A stretch of DNA of 64,000 nt from Aerococcaceae bacterium DSM 111020 (GTDB lineage Bacteria; Bacillota; Bacilli; Lactobacillales; Aerococcaceae), in the NCBI GenBank assembly GCA_015863185.1, contig JACBXP010000003.1:62001-126000 (forward strand), given 5' to 3'. The notes under the pieces were generated by a model. The model worked only from the letters and a program-made list of their open reading frames with translations, did not search any database and was not told the origin of the DNA. Every line of letters starts with the position of its first letter. The first letter of the stretch is position 1. Position numbers and translations under genes: made by a program. This document shows, one piece after another, positions 11,452 through 20,793 of the stretch.

Positions 11452-12348
11452 TTAAAAAGACGAGCGCTTTGTTAGAATTTCAGCCACATCGATCATTGTT
11501 TGTTCAATTGATATAATCGGTGTAGCACCATGATAAATTAACTGATTACAACCTTTTGCTTGAGGATGATTTATCTGTCCTGGTAAAACAAATAACTCTC
11601 GATTAAATTGAATGGCATAATTTGCTGTAATTAAACTTCCACTTTTTTGTGCTGCTTCGATAACCAATGTAACTGGAGTTAGTCCCGCAACTAAACGATT
11701 TCTCATAATGAATTGATGTTTTCTTACATTTTGAGTTGGCAAATATTCAGATAATACAAGTTGGTCTTTCATCATTTTTTTCTGAAGAGAGGCATTTTTC
11801 TTTGGATAAGAATGATGAAATCCATTTGGAATAATAGCAATCGTCCGGCCATCATTTTGAAGTGCTGTTTCATGTGCTATTTGATCGACCCCTAAAGCTA
11901 ATCCGGAAACAATTCCAATTTTATTATCACTAAATGCTTTCGCTAATTCATAGGTCATTTCTTTGCCATAAGCAGATATATTTCGCGTTCCAATCATGGA
12001 TATTAAAGGCATTTTTAATATTGAAAGGTCACCGTGATAGAAGATTAATAAGGGGGGTTGTGGTAAATGTAACCAATTCAGCGGATAATCTCCTTCTCCT
12101 ATCATCAATGATCGTTGGGCAAGTTCTTGGATGCCGTGATATTTATCATTGTCGATGGAGGTATTAAAGCGCTTTTGATTAATGTTTTTTAATGGATGGC
12201 ATTGAATAAGTCGCTGAAGGTCATTAAGTGACCACCCAGAATGGAATTGGTCAGATTGAATCATCATTTTAAACAGATTTAATTGATCATGATATGTAAT
12301 ATCTAATATTTTAAACCAAATGAGAACTTCCTTTGTTGTTAATTTCAT
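11452..12348 (-). CDS. dprA: DNA-processing protein DprA
   Basis: DprA loads RecA onto single-stranded DNA taken up during natural transformation. The 298-residue protein has a Rossmann-like nucleotide-fold core with MIGTRNISAYG, GIVSGLALGVDQIAHETAL and ENR-type MRNRLVAGLTP segments, ending with SGSLITANYAIQFNRELFVLPG. The ATG at 12348 has GAGGTGAT upstream. The gene sits between topA and rnhB, its usual neighbours. Whether the strain is competent cannot be judged here. Confidence 0.94.
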   Translation of the reverse strand: MKLTTKEVLIWFKILDITYHDQLNLFKMMIQSDQFHSGWSLNDLQRLIQCHPLKNINQKRFNTSIDNDKYHGIQELAQRSLMIGEGDYPLNWLHLPQPPLLIFYHGDLSILKMPLISMIGTRNISAYGKEMTYELAKAFSDNKIGIVSGLALGVDQIAHETALQNDGRTIAIIPNGFHHSYPKKNASLQKKMMKDQLVLSEYLPTQNVRKHQFIMRNRLVAGLTPVTLVIEAAQKSGSLITANYAIQFNRELFVLPGQINHPQAKGCNQLIYHGATPIISIEQTMIDVAEILTKRSSF

Positions 12349-12369
12349 TTTATCACCTCTATAATAAAT

Positions 12370-12401
12370 AACCCTTTTTCTACTCATTTTGAAAAAGGGT
12401 T
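12370..12401 (-). terminator. Hairpin between rnhB and dprA, probable terminator
   Basis: Eleven-base perfect stem AACCCTTTTTC / GAAAAAGGGTT with a ten-base loop lies just after the rnhB stop. On the minus strand it is followed by ATTTATTATA, a weak U tract, so it may attenuate rather than stop transcription into dprA. Confidence 0.6.
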
Positions 12402-12406
12402 ATATT

Positions 12407-13189
12407 TTAGAAGCGTTTTTTCATTGCTGAAACAGGTTTGAAACTTTGACGATGAATGGCTTCAACTGCTCCATAATCTTCCAAAGCTTGAAGATGAGCA
12501 GCCGTTCCATAGCCCATATTCCTATCCCATTGATATTCAGGATATTGTTGATGATATTCAATCATCAAGTGATCTCGATAAACCTTCGCGAGAATACTCG
12601 CTGCAGCAATACTCAATGAACGTTGATCTCCTTTGATGATGGATTGTTGAGGAATTGATGCATCAATATCCATTGCATCAAGAAGCAAATAATCTGCAGT
12701 AATTGGCAACTGATCAATTGCCTTTGTCATTGCTTGCTTGGTTGCTTGTAGAATATTCATGTGATCAATATCAACAGCATCAACGACTCCGATACCATAT
12801 GCTAAGGCATGTTGTTTAATCAACTCAGCAAACTGTTCTCGTTGGCTTAAGGATAGTTGCTTCGAATCATTCACACCCATCAATAACTCATGATCAGTAG
12901 GTAGAATCACAGCCGCAGCAACCACAGGACCAGCTAAGGGGCCTCTTCCTACTTCATCCAATCCGGCAATCCACTGGTACCCTTGTTCATGTAACGCATT
13001 TTCGTAATGCAGCATTTTATGATGATTTTCAGCTAAGATGATGCGCTCATTGATCTGTCGTTTTCGCGACTTGATTGCTTGTTGAACACCTTTACGTGAA
13101 TCTTGTGATAATCGTTGCCAAATGGGATCCTCTAAAGATTCAATCTCTTGAAGGTCTTCTTTTATTGCTTTTATTGTTCTTTTTATCAT
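12407..13189 (-). CDS. rnhB: Ribonuclease HII
   Basis: RNase HII cleaves RNA in RNA-DNA hybrids and removes single ribonucleotides from DNA. The 260-residue protein has an N-terminal extension of about 70 residues typical of Firmicutes, then the catalytic AGLDEVGRGPLAGPVV motif (Asp78, Glu79). The later acidic residues are seen in LLLDAMDI and the conserved KGDQRSLSIAAASILAKVYRD stretch. Its start overlaps the rbgA stop by four bases (ATGA), showing an rbgA-rnhB operon. Confidence 0.96.
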   Translation of the reverse strand: MIKRTIKAIKEDLQEIESLEDPIWQRLSQDSRKGVQQAIKSRKRQINERIILAENHHKMLHYENALHEQGYQWIAGLDEVGRGPLAGPVVAAAVILPTDHELLMGVNDSKQLSLSQREQFAELIKQHALAYGIGVVDAVDIDHMNILQATKQAMTKAIDQLPITADYLLLDAMDIDASIPQQSIIKGDQRSLSIAAASILAKVYRDHLMIEYHQQYPEYQWDRNMGYGTAAHLQALEDYGAVEAIHRQSFKPVSAMKKRF

Positions 13190-14040
13190 GAGTTTTCCTC
13201 AGAGGGGCGATCTAAACTGATTTCGCCTAAGCGATTTTGACGATAATCAAAAATAAAGCGCTCACTCGCTTCATCATAATTATCTTGTAAGTTCATCTTT
13301 CTGGTCATAGCTAATAATAAGTCTACCGAAGAAGCATCTGTTAATTGTTCATGGGACAAACGATATCGTTCCATTAATGTTTCAGGATAATGTTCGCGTA
13401 AAATATCAATGAGATATAGAGCTAAATCATCCATATGTAACAGCGAATCTTTTATTGCTCCAGTGATTGCTAATTTTTTACCCGTATCTGGGTCCTCAAA
13501 TTTAGGCCATAATATTCCTGGGGTATCTAATAATTCAAAATCTTTACCAATCTTCAGCCATCTTTGTTGTTTGGTAACACCAGGTTTATTTCCAGTTTGA
13601 GTTTGATTTTTTCCTACGAAACGATTAATCAAGGTCGATTTCCCCACATTTGGAATGCCTATAATCATTAACCGTGTAGCACGAGGTTTAATCCCTTTAG
13701 CTTTTTGAGCATCATGATAGGGTTTCATTTGTTGACGAATAAGTTGTTGTAATTGTTTGATCCCTTTTTGATGCTGTGAATCAACAGCTATGACGGGAAT
13801 TTCTTCAGTTCTTAATTCATGAATCCAGGCTTTTGTGATATGATCATCGGCGAGATCCGCCTTATTTAGAACAATAATTTTGCGTTTATTTTGGGTAATT
13901 TCATGAATCATAGGATTTTGACTAGAAATGGGAATTCGGGCATCTAACAATTCAATTACAACATCTACGAGTTGTAATTTCTCGGTCACTTCGCGTCTAG
14001 CTTTTGCCATATGACCAGGAAACCACTGTATTTGACTCAT
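13186..14040 (-). CDS. rbgA: Ribosome biogenesis GTPase RbgA (YlqF)
   Basis: RbgA is a circularly permuted GTPase needed for a late step of 50S subunit assembly. The permuted order is visible: the G4 motif NKAD at residues 59-62 comes before the G1 motif GIPNVGKST at about 128-136, then PGVTK and the G3-like LLDTPGILWPKF. The protein is 284 residues and begins with the family signature IQWFPGHMAKA. AAGGAGTG precedes the ATG. It is translationally coupled to rnhB. Confidence 0.96.
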   Translation of the reverse strand: MSQIQWFPGHMAKARREVTEKLQLVDVVIELLDARIPISSQNPMIHEITQNKRKIIVLNKADLADDHITKAWIHELRTEEIPVIAVDSQHQKGIKQLQQLIRQQMKPYHDAQKAKGIKPRATRLMIIGIPNVGKSTLINRFVGKNQTQTGNKPGVTKQQRWLKIGKDFELLDTPGILWPKFEDPDTGKKLAITGAIKDSLLHMDDLALYLIDILREHYPETLMERYRLSHEQLTDASSVDLLLAMTRKMNLQDNYDEASERFIFDYRQNRLGEISLDRPSEENS

Positions 14041-14068
14041 CTTCTCACTCCTTTACAAATAAATAGCT

Positions 14069-14107
14069 GAATGAGTAAACTGAATTTGCAGTTCACCCAT
14101 TCGGCTT
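14069..14107 (-). terminator. Probable terminator after ctpA
   Basis: An imperfect 18-base stem (AGCCGAATGGGTGAACTG against CAGTTTACTCATTCAGCT) lies directly after the ctpA stop and is followed on the minus strand by ATTTATTTG. Confidence 0.65.
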
Positions 14108-14109
14108 CA

Positions 14110-15570
14110 TTAGGCAGCTTGTGGATGCTCAATAGTTATTTCATTAAGTATTTCAAAGGCATGATCATATTGAGGGTCGATTTCCTCTAATAGACGACGG
14201 GCCTCTTCATTTATTAAGGTGGCTGTTTCATCAGTAACAATACCTGTTGGTTCAAGCTCATTTTCTTCTTGGAATGCTTTCACAGCTTTTTCCATTGATT
14301 CATCATAATATTCTAAGGACTGTAAATCATAATCTAGAAGATCAAGCACCGTTCCAATTGTTAAGACGGCTGGGTCGCTGTCACCTATTTGATACGCTTT
14401 ATCACTTTGCAAGAGAATAGCCCCTTCTAAAGGATTCGCATCCACTTCCTCTGTTGCGGCAACCCCTTCTTCATGAATCCATTGACCATTTGGAGTTAAC
14501 CATTTAGCAATCGTCAATTTCAGTTCTCCATAATCACCTTGTGGAATAACCGTTTGAACGGAACCTTTACCAAAAGTAGTTTGACCTATTAAAGGAGTAT
14601 TATTATTTTCAGCAACGGCAGCTGCTAAAATCTCACTCGCACTAGCGCTCCCCACATTAATTAGAAACACATAAGGTTCATCAATTTGAAAGTTTCCATA
14701 TTCTGCATCATCTGCTGTATAAATCACTTTCTCAGCACCAGTTTCTTCCATTTGCATGATATTTTGTCCATCTTCCAAGAACATATTACTAATCGTTAAC
14801 GCTTGATCAAGTAATCCACCAGGATTATATCTTAAATCAAAAACAAAACGCTTGGCTCCTTGATTTCGCAAGTCGGTTACCACTGTTTCTAACTCTTCTG
14901 CAGTTGTTCCATTAAATTGAGTGATATTGACATAACCGATATCTGATTGTTCAGGGTCTATTTCGCCTTCTACGGTGATGATGGGAATTTCTGCCCTTTC
15001 AATAGTGACATCAAATGTCGCATCTCCTCTTTGGATGACGAGGTCGACCGTTGTCCCAACTTCTCCACGAATATACTTCACGATTTCGTTGGTATCTAAG
15101 CCTGTCAATTCATGCCCATCTGCTTCAAGGATAATATCATTCGGCATTAAGCCTGCTTCACTAGCTGGTGTCCCTTCAATCGGCGCAATGATTGTTGGAC
15201 GGTCATTCGTCATTTGAAATTGAACTCCAATTCCAGTAAAGGATCCTTCAACATCATTATTCATCTCTTCCGCTTGATCAACATTTAGGAATTCTGAATA
15301 AGGATCTTCGGTTGCTTGAACCATTCCTTTTAACGCACCTTGTACAAGTGCATCCTTATCGACATCTTCGATATATAATGCCTGAATACTCTCATAAACT
15401 TGAGTAATCGCTTCAATATCTTCGTTCGATAGTGATTCAGTGTCATTCCCAAATAACCACCCTAAACTTCCTTGAGCGATAATGGGTTGCCTAACCCCGA
15501 TGATTATTAAAAGCGTCAAAGTGAATCCGATAATACCACCAAAGATAAACTTTTTGGATTTTTGTTTCAT
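14110..15570 (-). CDS. ctpA: S41-family C-terminal processing peptidase CtpA
   Basis: This is a membrane-anchored extracytoplasmic serine protease of 486 residues. It has one N-terminal transmembrane helix (about 7-32), a PDZ domain (about 100-185), and the S41 catalytic core with SASASEILAAA (nucleophile near Ser307) and FGKGSVQT (general base Lys near 332). A C-terminal peptidoglycan-binding-like domain follows (about 415-460). Such proteases trim or degrade envelope proteins; the substrate is unknown here. It precedes rbgA-rnhB and has its own terminator. Confidence 0.93.
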   Translation of the reverse strand: MKQKSKKFIFGGIIGFTLTLLIIIGVRQPIIAQGSLGWLFGNDTESLSNEDIEAITQVYESIQALYIEDVDKDALVQGALKGMVQATEDPYSEFLNVDQAEEMNNDVEGSFTGIGVQFQMTNDRPTIIAPIEGTPASEAGLMPNDIILEADGHELTGLDTNEIVKYIRGEVGTTVDLVIQRGDATFDVTIERAEIPIITVEGEIDPEQSDIGYVNITQFNGTTAEELETVVTDLRNQGAKRFVFDLRYNPGGLLDQALTISNMFLEDGQNIMQMEETGAEKVIYTADDAEYGNFQIDEPYVFLINVGSASASEILAAAVAENNNTPLIGQTTFGKGSVQTVIPQGDYGELKLTIAKWLTPNGQWIHEEGVAATEEVDANPLEGAILLQSDKAYQIGDSDPAVLTIGTVLDLLDYDLQSLEYYDESMEKAVKAFQEENELEPTGIVTDETATLINEEARRLLEEIDPQYDHAFEILNEITIEHPQAA

Positions 15571-15595
15571 TGAAACACTTCTTTCTGAATGCTCA

Positions 15596-16315
15596 TTAGT
15601 GACTTAATTTTTTAACTGTTTCAAGTGCAATTTCCATCATGTGTGTAAAGGTTGTTTCTCTTTCTTCAGCAGTCGTTTCTTCCCCGGTTAAAATATGATC
15701 ACTCACCGTACACATCGCGAGAGCCTTCTTTTGATGTTTGGCCGCACAGGCATAAAGCCCAGCAGCTTCCATCTCCACACCTAGTACGCCATAATCTGCT
15801 AATTTCTTTTTATCTAACTCTTCATTATAAAAACGATCACTGGACAAAATATTACCTACATGAATATGATCCTTGTAAATCAATTCCTCCGCAATATGAT
15901 AAGCGGTATCCAACAATTCAAAATCACAAATCGCAGAATAATGTACTTGACCATTGAATGTATTGTTTAATACAGAAGAGTCAGTTGTTGCTCCTTGTCC
16001 AAATACAATATCTCGAACGTGAACATTTTCTTGCATGCCTCCAATTGAACCCACACGAATAATCGCCTCGACATTATATTCTTGATATAATTCTTCGGCA
16101 TAAATCATTGCAGAGGGAATTCCCATTCCAGAACCTTGTACAGATAATGGGACACCTTCGTAAGTTCCTGTGTAACCAAACATGTTACGGACTGTATTAT
16201 ATTGTTGGACATTTTTCAAATACGTTTCCGCAATAAATTTAGCTCTTAAAGGATCTCCTGGGAATAAGACAAACGGTGCCACCACACCTGGTTTCGCTTC
16301 TATATGTACTGACAT
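15596..16315 (-). CDS. deoD: Purine-nucleoside phosphorylase DeoD
   Basis: DeoD splits purine ribo- and deoxyribonucleosides with phosphate into free base and (deoxy)ribose-1-phosphate. The 239-residue protein shows LFPGDPLRAKFIAE near the N-terminus (phosphate loop), RVGSIGG, and the C-terminal GVEMEAAGLYACAAK and TVSDHI motifs of the hexameric NP-I family. It forms a unit with the small gene upstream (12-base gap). A nucleoside ABC transporter elsewhere in the window could supply substrates. Confidence 0.96.
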   Translation of the reverse strand: MSVHIEAKPGVVAPFVLFPGDPLRAKFIAETYLKNVQQYNTVRNMFGYTGTYEGVPLSVQGSGMGIPSAMIYAEELYQEYNVEAIIRVGSIGGMQENVHVRDIVFGQGATTDSSVLNNTFNGQVHYSAICDFELLDTAYHIAEELIYKDHIHVGNILSSDRFYNEELDKKKLADYGVLGVEMEAAGLYACAAKHQKKALAMCTVSDHILTGEETTAEERETTFTHMMEIALETVKKLSH

Positions 16316-16327
16316 AATGATTCTCCT

Positions 16328-16546
16328 TTATTTTTCTGATTGATATTGGGACCAAGCTTCGTCAAAGACTACGAGTAATTTACTATAATCTGAATGGGAC
16401 TCTAAGTGGGACGTTAATTCATTGAAGTCATCACTTTGCTTTGGAAATGCGATGTCATTACGCATTGCATTCGCTAAACGAGTCATGGGTTCACGCCCTC
16501 CATTATCCGCAAAACGCATCATATATTCATAAAAAGTTTGATTCAT
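16328..16546 (-). CDS. YozE SAM-like family protein (UPF0346)
   Basis: This is a 72-residue protein of the small YozE/UPF0346 family of Firmicutes. The signature FYEYMMRFADN near the N-terminus and FPKQSDDFNELTSHLE in the middle match that family, which folds as a sterile-alpha-motif-like helical bundle. Its function is unknown. It is the first gene of a unit with deoD and is preceded by a likely -10 (TATAAT) at 16584-16579. Confidence 0.85.
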   Translation of the reverse strand: MNQTFYEYMMRFADNGGREPMTRLANAMRNDIAFPKQSDDFNELTSHLESHSDYSKLLVVFDEAWSQYQSEK

Positions 16547-16578
16547 TTTGTACCTACTTCTCTATTTTAATATTACTT

Positions 16579-16584
16579 ATTATA
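16579..16584 (-). promoter_or_regulatory. Putative -10 element for the yozE-like/deoD unit
   Basis: A consensus TATAAT lies on the minus strand 33 bases upstream of the ATG. No convincing -35 is found at 16-18 bases. Confidence 0.35.
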
Positions 16585-16635
16585 CTTTAATTGTCTGTTA
16601 AATGCATTTTTATATCGACAATAAATGAAATAAAA

Positions 16636-16665
16636 TTGGATAATTTGAAAGGAATTTGATACACT
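16636..16665 (+). promoter_or_regulatory. Predicted promoter of the PAP2 gene
   Basis: TTGGAT (16636-16641) and TACACT (16660-16665) are separated by 18 bases, 27 bases before the ATG at 16693. Confidence 0.4.
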
Positions 16666-16692
16666 TTTAAAAATACAAATAAGGAGATAAAA

Positions 16693-17352
16693 ATGAAAGC
16701 TCAAATCAAACCTCAGCTTATCTTATTCACATCTATACTTATCTTATTAGCTTTATTAGTCGTCTTTTTTAGTGAAACAGTCTATCTTTTTGATAAAACC
16801 GTGTTAGCGACCATTTATCAATTCCGTACTCCTCAGTTAACTGCAATTTTCTCTTTCTTAACTCAAATTTTCTCAGCCATTCCTCTAATTGGGTTAATCA
16901 TTATAATGAGTCTGTTTACTTTATTTCAAACAAAACAATGGACAGTTACCTTGTGGTTTTTGATTACTCATTTTATCGGACTGATTATTTTTAATAGCGG
17001 ATTAAAGCTATTAATGCAAAGACCTAGACCCGCTATGGAGTTTAGACTTGTTCAAGAAACAACCTACTCTTTTCCAAGTGGGCATTCTGCCTCTGTTGTT
17101 CTTTTTACCATGCTCTGTACATATTTATTGATTACTTATTTTCCTTTTCATAAATATCGCTCATTTATTTCAGGATGTGCTCTCATCATTATTTTACTAA
17201 TCGGCTTCTCTCGCATGTATCTCGGTGTCCATTATCTCACTGATGTTATTGCTGGATATTGTGTTGGGTTGATAACAGCGATGATTGCTATTAATTTACT
17301 TCCACATATAACACATGCCAGGTCTAATCATAATATTCAAGATACGCACTGA
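16693..17352 (+). CDS. PAP2-family membrane phosphatase
   Basis: This 219-residue protein has six hydrophobic segments and the three motifs of lipid phosphatases: KLLMQRPRP (KX6RP), FPSGHS (PSGH) and SRMYLGVHYLTD (SRX5HX3D), all at the outer membrane face. Relatives dephosphorylate undecaprenyl pyrophosphate or phosphatidylglycerol phosphate; motifs alone do not tell which. AAGGAGAT precedes the ATG. The stop codon falls inside its own terminator stem. Confidence 0.92.
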   Translation: MKAQIKPQLILFTSILILLALLVVFFSETVYLFDKTVLATIYQFRTPQLTAIFSFLTQIFSAIPLIGLIIIMSLFTLFQTKQWTVTLWFLITHFIGLIIFNSGLKLLMQRPRPAMEFRLVQETTYSFPSGHSASVVLFTMLCTYLLITYFPFHKYRSFISGCALIIILLIGFSRMYLGVHYLTDVIAGYCVGLITAMIAINLLPHITHARSNHNIQDTH

Positions 17353-17370
17353 TTTTTCAGTGCTTTTTTT
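17346..17370 (+). terminator. Terminator of the PAP2 gene
   Basis: Seven-base stem GCACTGA / TCAGTGC with a four-base loop, then seven T. The TGA of the stem is the gene's stop codon, and the T tract runs into the end of the convergent patB. Confidence 0.85.
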
Positions 17371-18538
17371 ATCCTAATACTTCAACTAGACGATTCATCG
17401 CCTGTTCAATATTACTTCTTGGGGTTGCTAAATTAAAGCGCATATAACCACTACCACCATCACCAAACCAATGTCCACTATCCAAAGCAAGGCCAATTTC
17501 TTGAGTGAAAAGTTTATCCAGTTCTTCATCATCTAAACCTAAATAGGAAAAATCGACAAATAATAAATATGTTGCACGTAATGGTAACACCATTGCCTTT
17601 GGAATTTCTTTAGCAAAGTGTTCTTTCATATATAAGTAATTCTGGTAAATGTATTGAACGGCCTGGTCTAACCACTCCGCACCATGATCATAAGCTGCTT
17701 GGACTCCAGCGATTGTTACAGGATTATGAATAGCTAAGTCTAAAGCATTCACTGTCTTTTGATAAGCAAGTCTTAATTCTTGATTTGGAATAATGACCGC
17801 TGACCATTGTAATCCAGCTAAATTGAAACTTTTACTCGGTGCTTGGATGGTAATAATATTAGTCGAATATTGCTCATCTAATGCCCCGACAGAAAAGAAT
17901 GTTTCGCCAGGCATAATTAAATCACCATGGATTTCATCAACAACAATTTGTACATTATACTTAAAGCAAATGTCAAACATCTTCTGCAAATCTTCCTTCG
18001 AATATAAATGTCCTAAAGGATTGTGTGGCGAACAAAGAATAAAAAGTTTAGTATCAGGATCACTGGCTTTGAGTTCAAAATCATCAAAATCTATCGTAAT
18101 CGTATCATCCTGAATAATTAAATCATTCGCAATCACTTCGCGTTCATTTCGCTCGACGACCAATCGAAATGGATAATATACAGGTTGTTGTATTAAAACT
18201 TTATCACCTGATTGTGTGAAAGTCTGAATCGCAATATCTAAAGCTGTCACAACACCAGGTGTATTAATGACCCAATCTGATTGAATCGTCCAATGATGAC
18301 GCTGTTTCACCCAACGAACAAAGCTATCTACAGCACCAGAAGCATCACTATAGCCATAAATTCCATGTTCAGCAATCTCCATAATAGCATTCGTAATTTC
18401 AGGGGCTACTCTAAAGTCCATGTCCGCTATCCACATTGGAAGTGCTTCAGGATTATTGAATGTTTCATCTAAGATAGCCGAATTCCATTTTAAACTAGTC
18501 GTCTGCCGACGATCTATCACTTCATCAAATTGATACAT
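17369..18538 (-). CDS. patB: MalY/PatB-family pyridoxal-phosphate C-S lyase
   Basis: This 389-residue protein is a fold-type I PLP enzyme of the MalY/PatB group, which cleaves cystathionine or related C-S bonds. Family marks are MPMWIADMDF near residue 35, CSPHNPLGH, VDEIHGDLI with the PLP-ring aspartate, and the PLP-binding lysine in QAPSKSFNLAGLQ. The N-terminal FDEVIDRRQT is typical. It lies two bases downstream of proC. Physiological roles in this group range from methionine synthesis to sulfide release. Confidence 0.88.
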   Translation of the reverse strand: MYQFDEVIDRRQTTSLKWNSAILDETFNNPEALPMWIADMDFRVAPEITNAIMEIAEHGIYGYSDASGAVDSFVRWVKQRHHWTIQSDWVINTPGVVTALDIAIQTFTQSGDKVLIQQPVYYPFRLVVERNEREVIANDLIIQDDTITIDFDDFELKASDPDTKLFILCSPHNPLGHLYSKEDLQKMFDICFKYNVQIVVDEIHGDLIMPGETFFSVGALDEQYSTNIITIQAPSKSFNLAGLQWSAVIIPNQELRLAYQKTVNALDLAIHNPVTIAGVQAAYDHGAEWLDQAVQYIYQNYLYMKEHFAKEIPKAMVLPLRATYLLFVDFSYLGLDDEELDKLFTQEIGLALDSGHWFGDGGSGYMRFNLATPRSNIEQAMNRLVEVLG

Positions 18539-18539
18539 A

Positions 18540-19358
18540 TTAATCTCCTTTCGCTAATTCAATTGAACGTTGATAAGTTGCTTCAATCCCCTTCATCATT
18601 GCACAACGCAAACCCGATTCCTCCATACTCACAACACCGGCAATGGTTGTCCCATTCGGACTAGTTACCTGATCTTTCAAGACACCTGGATGTTCACCAG
18701 ACTCTAATAATAGTTCAGCTGCTCCAGATACCGTTTGAGCTGCAATTTCAATGGCTTGTTGACGAGATAATCCGTGACGAACCCCAGCATCACTCATCGC
18801 TTCTATAATTTGGAAGATAAATGCAGGCCCAGATCCAGCAATGGCACCATAAATATCAAATAAATCCTCTGAAATAGACACGACTAAGCCTGCTGCTTCC
18901 ATCACTTTAAGAAACGCTTCTTCATCCGTTTCATTCATTTTGTCATTCCCAATATAGCCAATGGTGCCTTTGCCTAAACCTACGGGCAAATTGGGCATCA
19001 TCCGAATCCATTTTAAATCGTTTGGAACAGTCATCGATTGTAAATCTGCTAATGACACACTGACCGCCATACTAATCCAAATTTTGTCCAACATATCATC
19101 CTGACTTGGACTTAAATCAATTTCCTGAAAAACATCAGCAATTTGATACGGTTTGACACCAATAAATATCATATCAGATTGCGTGACTAATTCCTCTTTG
19201 GATACTATCTCAGCATCCATTTCTTTTGCAAAGCCCGCTATGTTTTCTTTGTGAGCACTGTTAAAAAATAATTGCTTTGTTGGGTGGGCATGTCGTACTG
19301 CTTTCACTAATTGTTGCGCCATATTCCCAACGCCAATAAAACCCACTGTATTAATCAT
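18540..19358 (-). CDS. proC: Pyrroline-5-carboxylate reductase
   Basis: ProC reduces 1-pyrroline-5-carboxylate to proline with NAD(P)H. The 272-residue protein opens with the Rossmann motif GFIGVGNMAQ and has the C-terminal signature DQVTSPNGTTIAGV with a preceding GSGPAF motif. The ATG at 19358 is chosen because GAGGAGG stands six bases upstream. It overlaps the end of dfrA by eight bases, so the two are coupled. Longer starts would lie far inside dfrA. Confidence 0.95.
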   Translation of the reverse strand: MINTVGFIGVGNMAQQLVKAVRHAHPTKQLFFNSAHKENIAGFAKEMDAEIVSKEELVTQSDMIFIGVKPYQIADVFQEIDLSPSQDDMLDKIWISMAVSVSLADLQSMTVPNDLKWIRMMPNLPVGLGKGTIGYIGNDKMNETDEEAFLKVMEAAGLVVSISEDLFDIYGAIAGSGPAFIFQIIEAMSDAGVRHGLSRQQAIEIAAQTVSGAAELLLESGEHPGVLKDQVTSPNGTTIAGVVSMEESGLRCAMMKGIEATYQRSIELAKGD

Positions 19359-19857
19359 CACGAACCTCCTCATTACGTATCCACCATTGATATTCATGGG
19401 AATAAGCATTGTCTTTATCTTTATCAATATATTTTTTCTCAATGATTGTAAATTTTACTTCATCAATTTCCGGTAAATAGATATCCGCAGGAAAATCTTC
19501 CAATATAACAGTTCGAATAATACGATCGACATAAGGCCAAACCGCTTTAAAAAGTTCCGCACCACCAATAATGAAAATATCCTCCTGTTGTGCTAATTGA
19601 AGCACATCTTGGACATCATGAAGCACCGTTAAATCTTCAAACGCCTCACCATAATTTAACTGCCGTGTGACGACGACACTACGGCGTCCTGGGAGGAGAC
19701 GTTGACCCATCGACTCGAACGTTTTTCTTCCCATAACAATGGTATGTCCCATTGTTTCACGTTTAAAGTGTTTTAAATCATTGGGTAGATACCAGGGCAG
19801 ATTATTCTGATAGCCAATACCACCATTCATATCTTGTGCATAAATAAAGGTAATCAT
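19351..19857 (-). CDS. dfrA: Dihydrofolate reductase
   Basis: DHFR reduces dihydrofolate to tetrahydrofolate, regenerating the cofactor oxidised by thymidylate synthase. The 168-residue protein has GIGYQNNLPWYLPNDLKHF, with the proton-donor Asp27, then MGRKTFESM and the NADPH-binding FIIGGAELF. It lies nine bases downstream of thyA and overlaps proC. The classical chromosomal thyA-dfrA pairing marks it as housekeeping rather than an acquired trimethoprim-resistance gene. Confidence 0.97.
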   Translation of the reverse strand: MITFIYAQDMNGGIGYQNNLPWYLPNDLKHFKRETMGHTIVMGRKTFESMGQRLLPGRRSVVVTRQLNYGEAFEDLTVLHDVQDVLQLAQQEDIFIIGGAELFKAVWPYVDRIIRTVILEDFPADIYLPEIDEVKFTIIEKKYIDKDKDNAYSHEYQWWIRNEEVRDD

Positions 19858-19866
19858 TATATCCTC

Positions 19867-20793
19867 CTAAACAGCAATCGGTGCTTTAATTCCTTTGTGA
19901 GGGTGATAGTCAATTAATTGAATCTCTTCAGGTAAAATATCAAATATTGAACGATTTGACTGAATATCAAGTGTTGGAAGTTTTTTAGGCTCTCTTTCAA
20001 GTAATAGATTGGCTTGTTCGATATGATTTTGATACAGATGTAAGTCGCCAAAAGTATGAACAAAATCCCCTACTCCTAAGCCTGTCTCACGAGCGATTAA
20101 ATGGGTCAACAACGCATAAGAGGCAATATTAAATGGAACACCCAAAAAGAAATCGGCACTTCGTTGATAAAGTTGACAACTTAACTTTCCATCCGCAACA
20201 TAAAATTGAAATAAAGTGTGACATGGTGGCAAAGCCATCGAATCAACCTCTGTTGGATTCCAAGCAACAACCATATGACGACGCGAATCGGGATTTTCCT
20301 TAATGGATTGAATCACTTGTTTCATTTGATCCACCCCACCAAAATCACGCCATTGTTTACCATACACTGGTCCTAAATTTCCATATTTTTCAGCAAAACG
20401 ATCGTCAGAAAGTATTTTTTCTTGGAAAGACTTCATCTCTTGGTCATAAATTTCTTTGAATGATTCATCTTCCAAAACTCTCAAGCCAAAATCAGCCATA
20501 TCAGGTCCCGTATATTCTTCTGATTGAACCCATTTTTCAAAAGCCCACTCATCCCATATATGATTATTGTGCTCTAATAAGTATTTAATATTGGTATCCC
20601 CATGCAAAAACCATAATAATTCGCTCTTAATCAAGCCGAATGGGACGCGTTTTGTCGTTAAGATAGGGAACCCTTCTTCTAAATCAAAACGCATTTGAGC
20701 GCCAAACAGACTATAGGTTCCAACTCCGGTGCGATCTTCCTTTTTATGTCCTTCATTCATGATTCGTGCTAATAATTCTTGATACTGTTTCAT
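19867..20793 (-). CDS. thyA: Thymidylate synthase
   Basis: ThyA methylates dUMP to dTMP using methylenetetrahydrofolate. The 308-residue protein carries the nucleophile in [13 protein letters not shown] (near Cys190), the dUMP-phosphate contact [10 protein letters not shown], and the [20 protein letters not shown] segment. The family is typically about 264 or 313-318 residues, and this is the longer form found in many Firmicutes. Its ATG overlaps the stop of the upstream ABC-F gene by four bases. Confidence 0.97.
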   Translation of the reverse strand: MKQYQELLARIMNEGHKKEDRTGVGTYSLFGAQMRFDLEEGFPILTTKRVPFGLIKSELLWFLHGDTNIKYLLEHNNHIWDEWAFEKWVQSEEYTGPDMADFGLRVLEDESFKEIYDQEMKSFQEKILSDDRFAEKYGNLGPVYGKQWRDFGGVDQMKQVIQSIKENPDSRRHMVVAWNPTEVDSMALPPCHTLFQFYVADGKLSCQLYQRSADFFLGVPFNIASYALLTHLIARETGLGVGDFVHTFGDLHLYQNHIEQANLLLEREPKKLPTLDIQSNRSIFDILPEEIQLIDYHPHKGIKAPIAV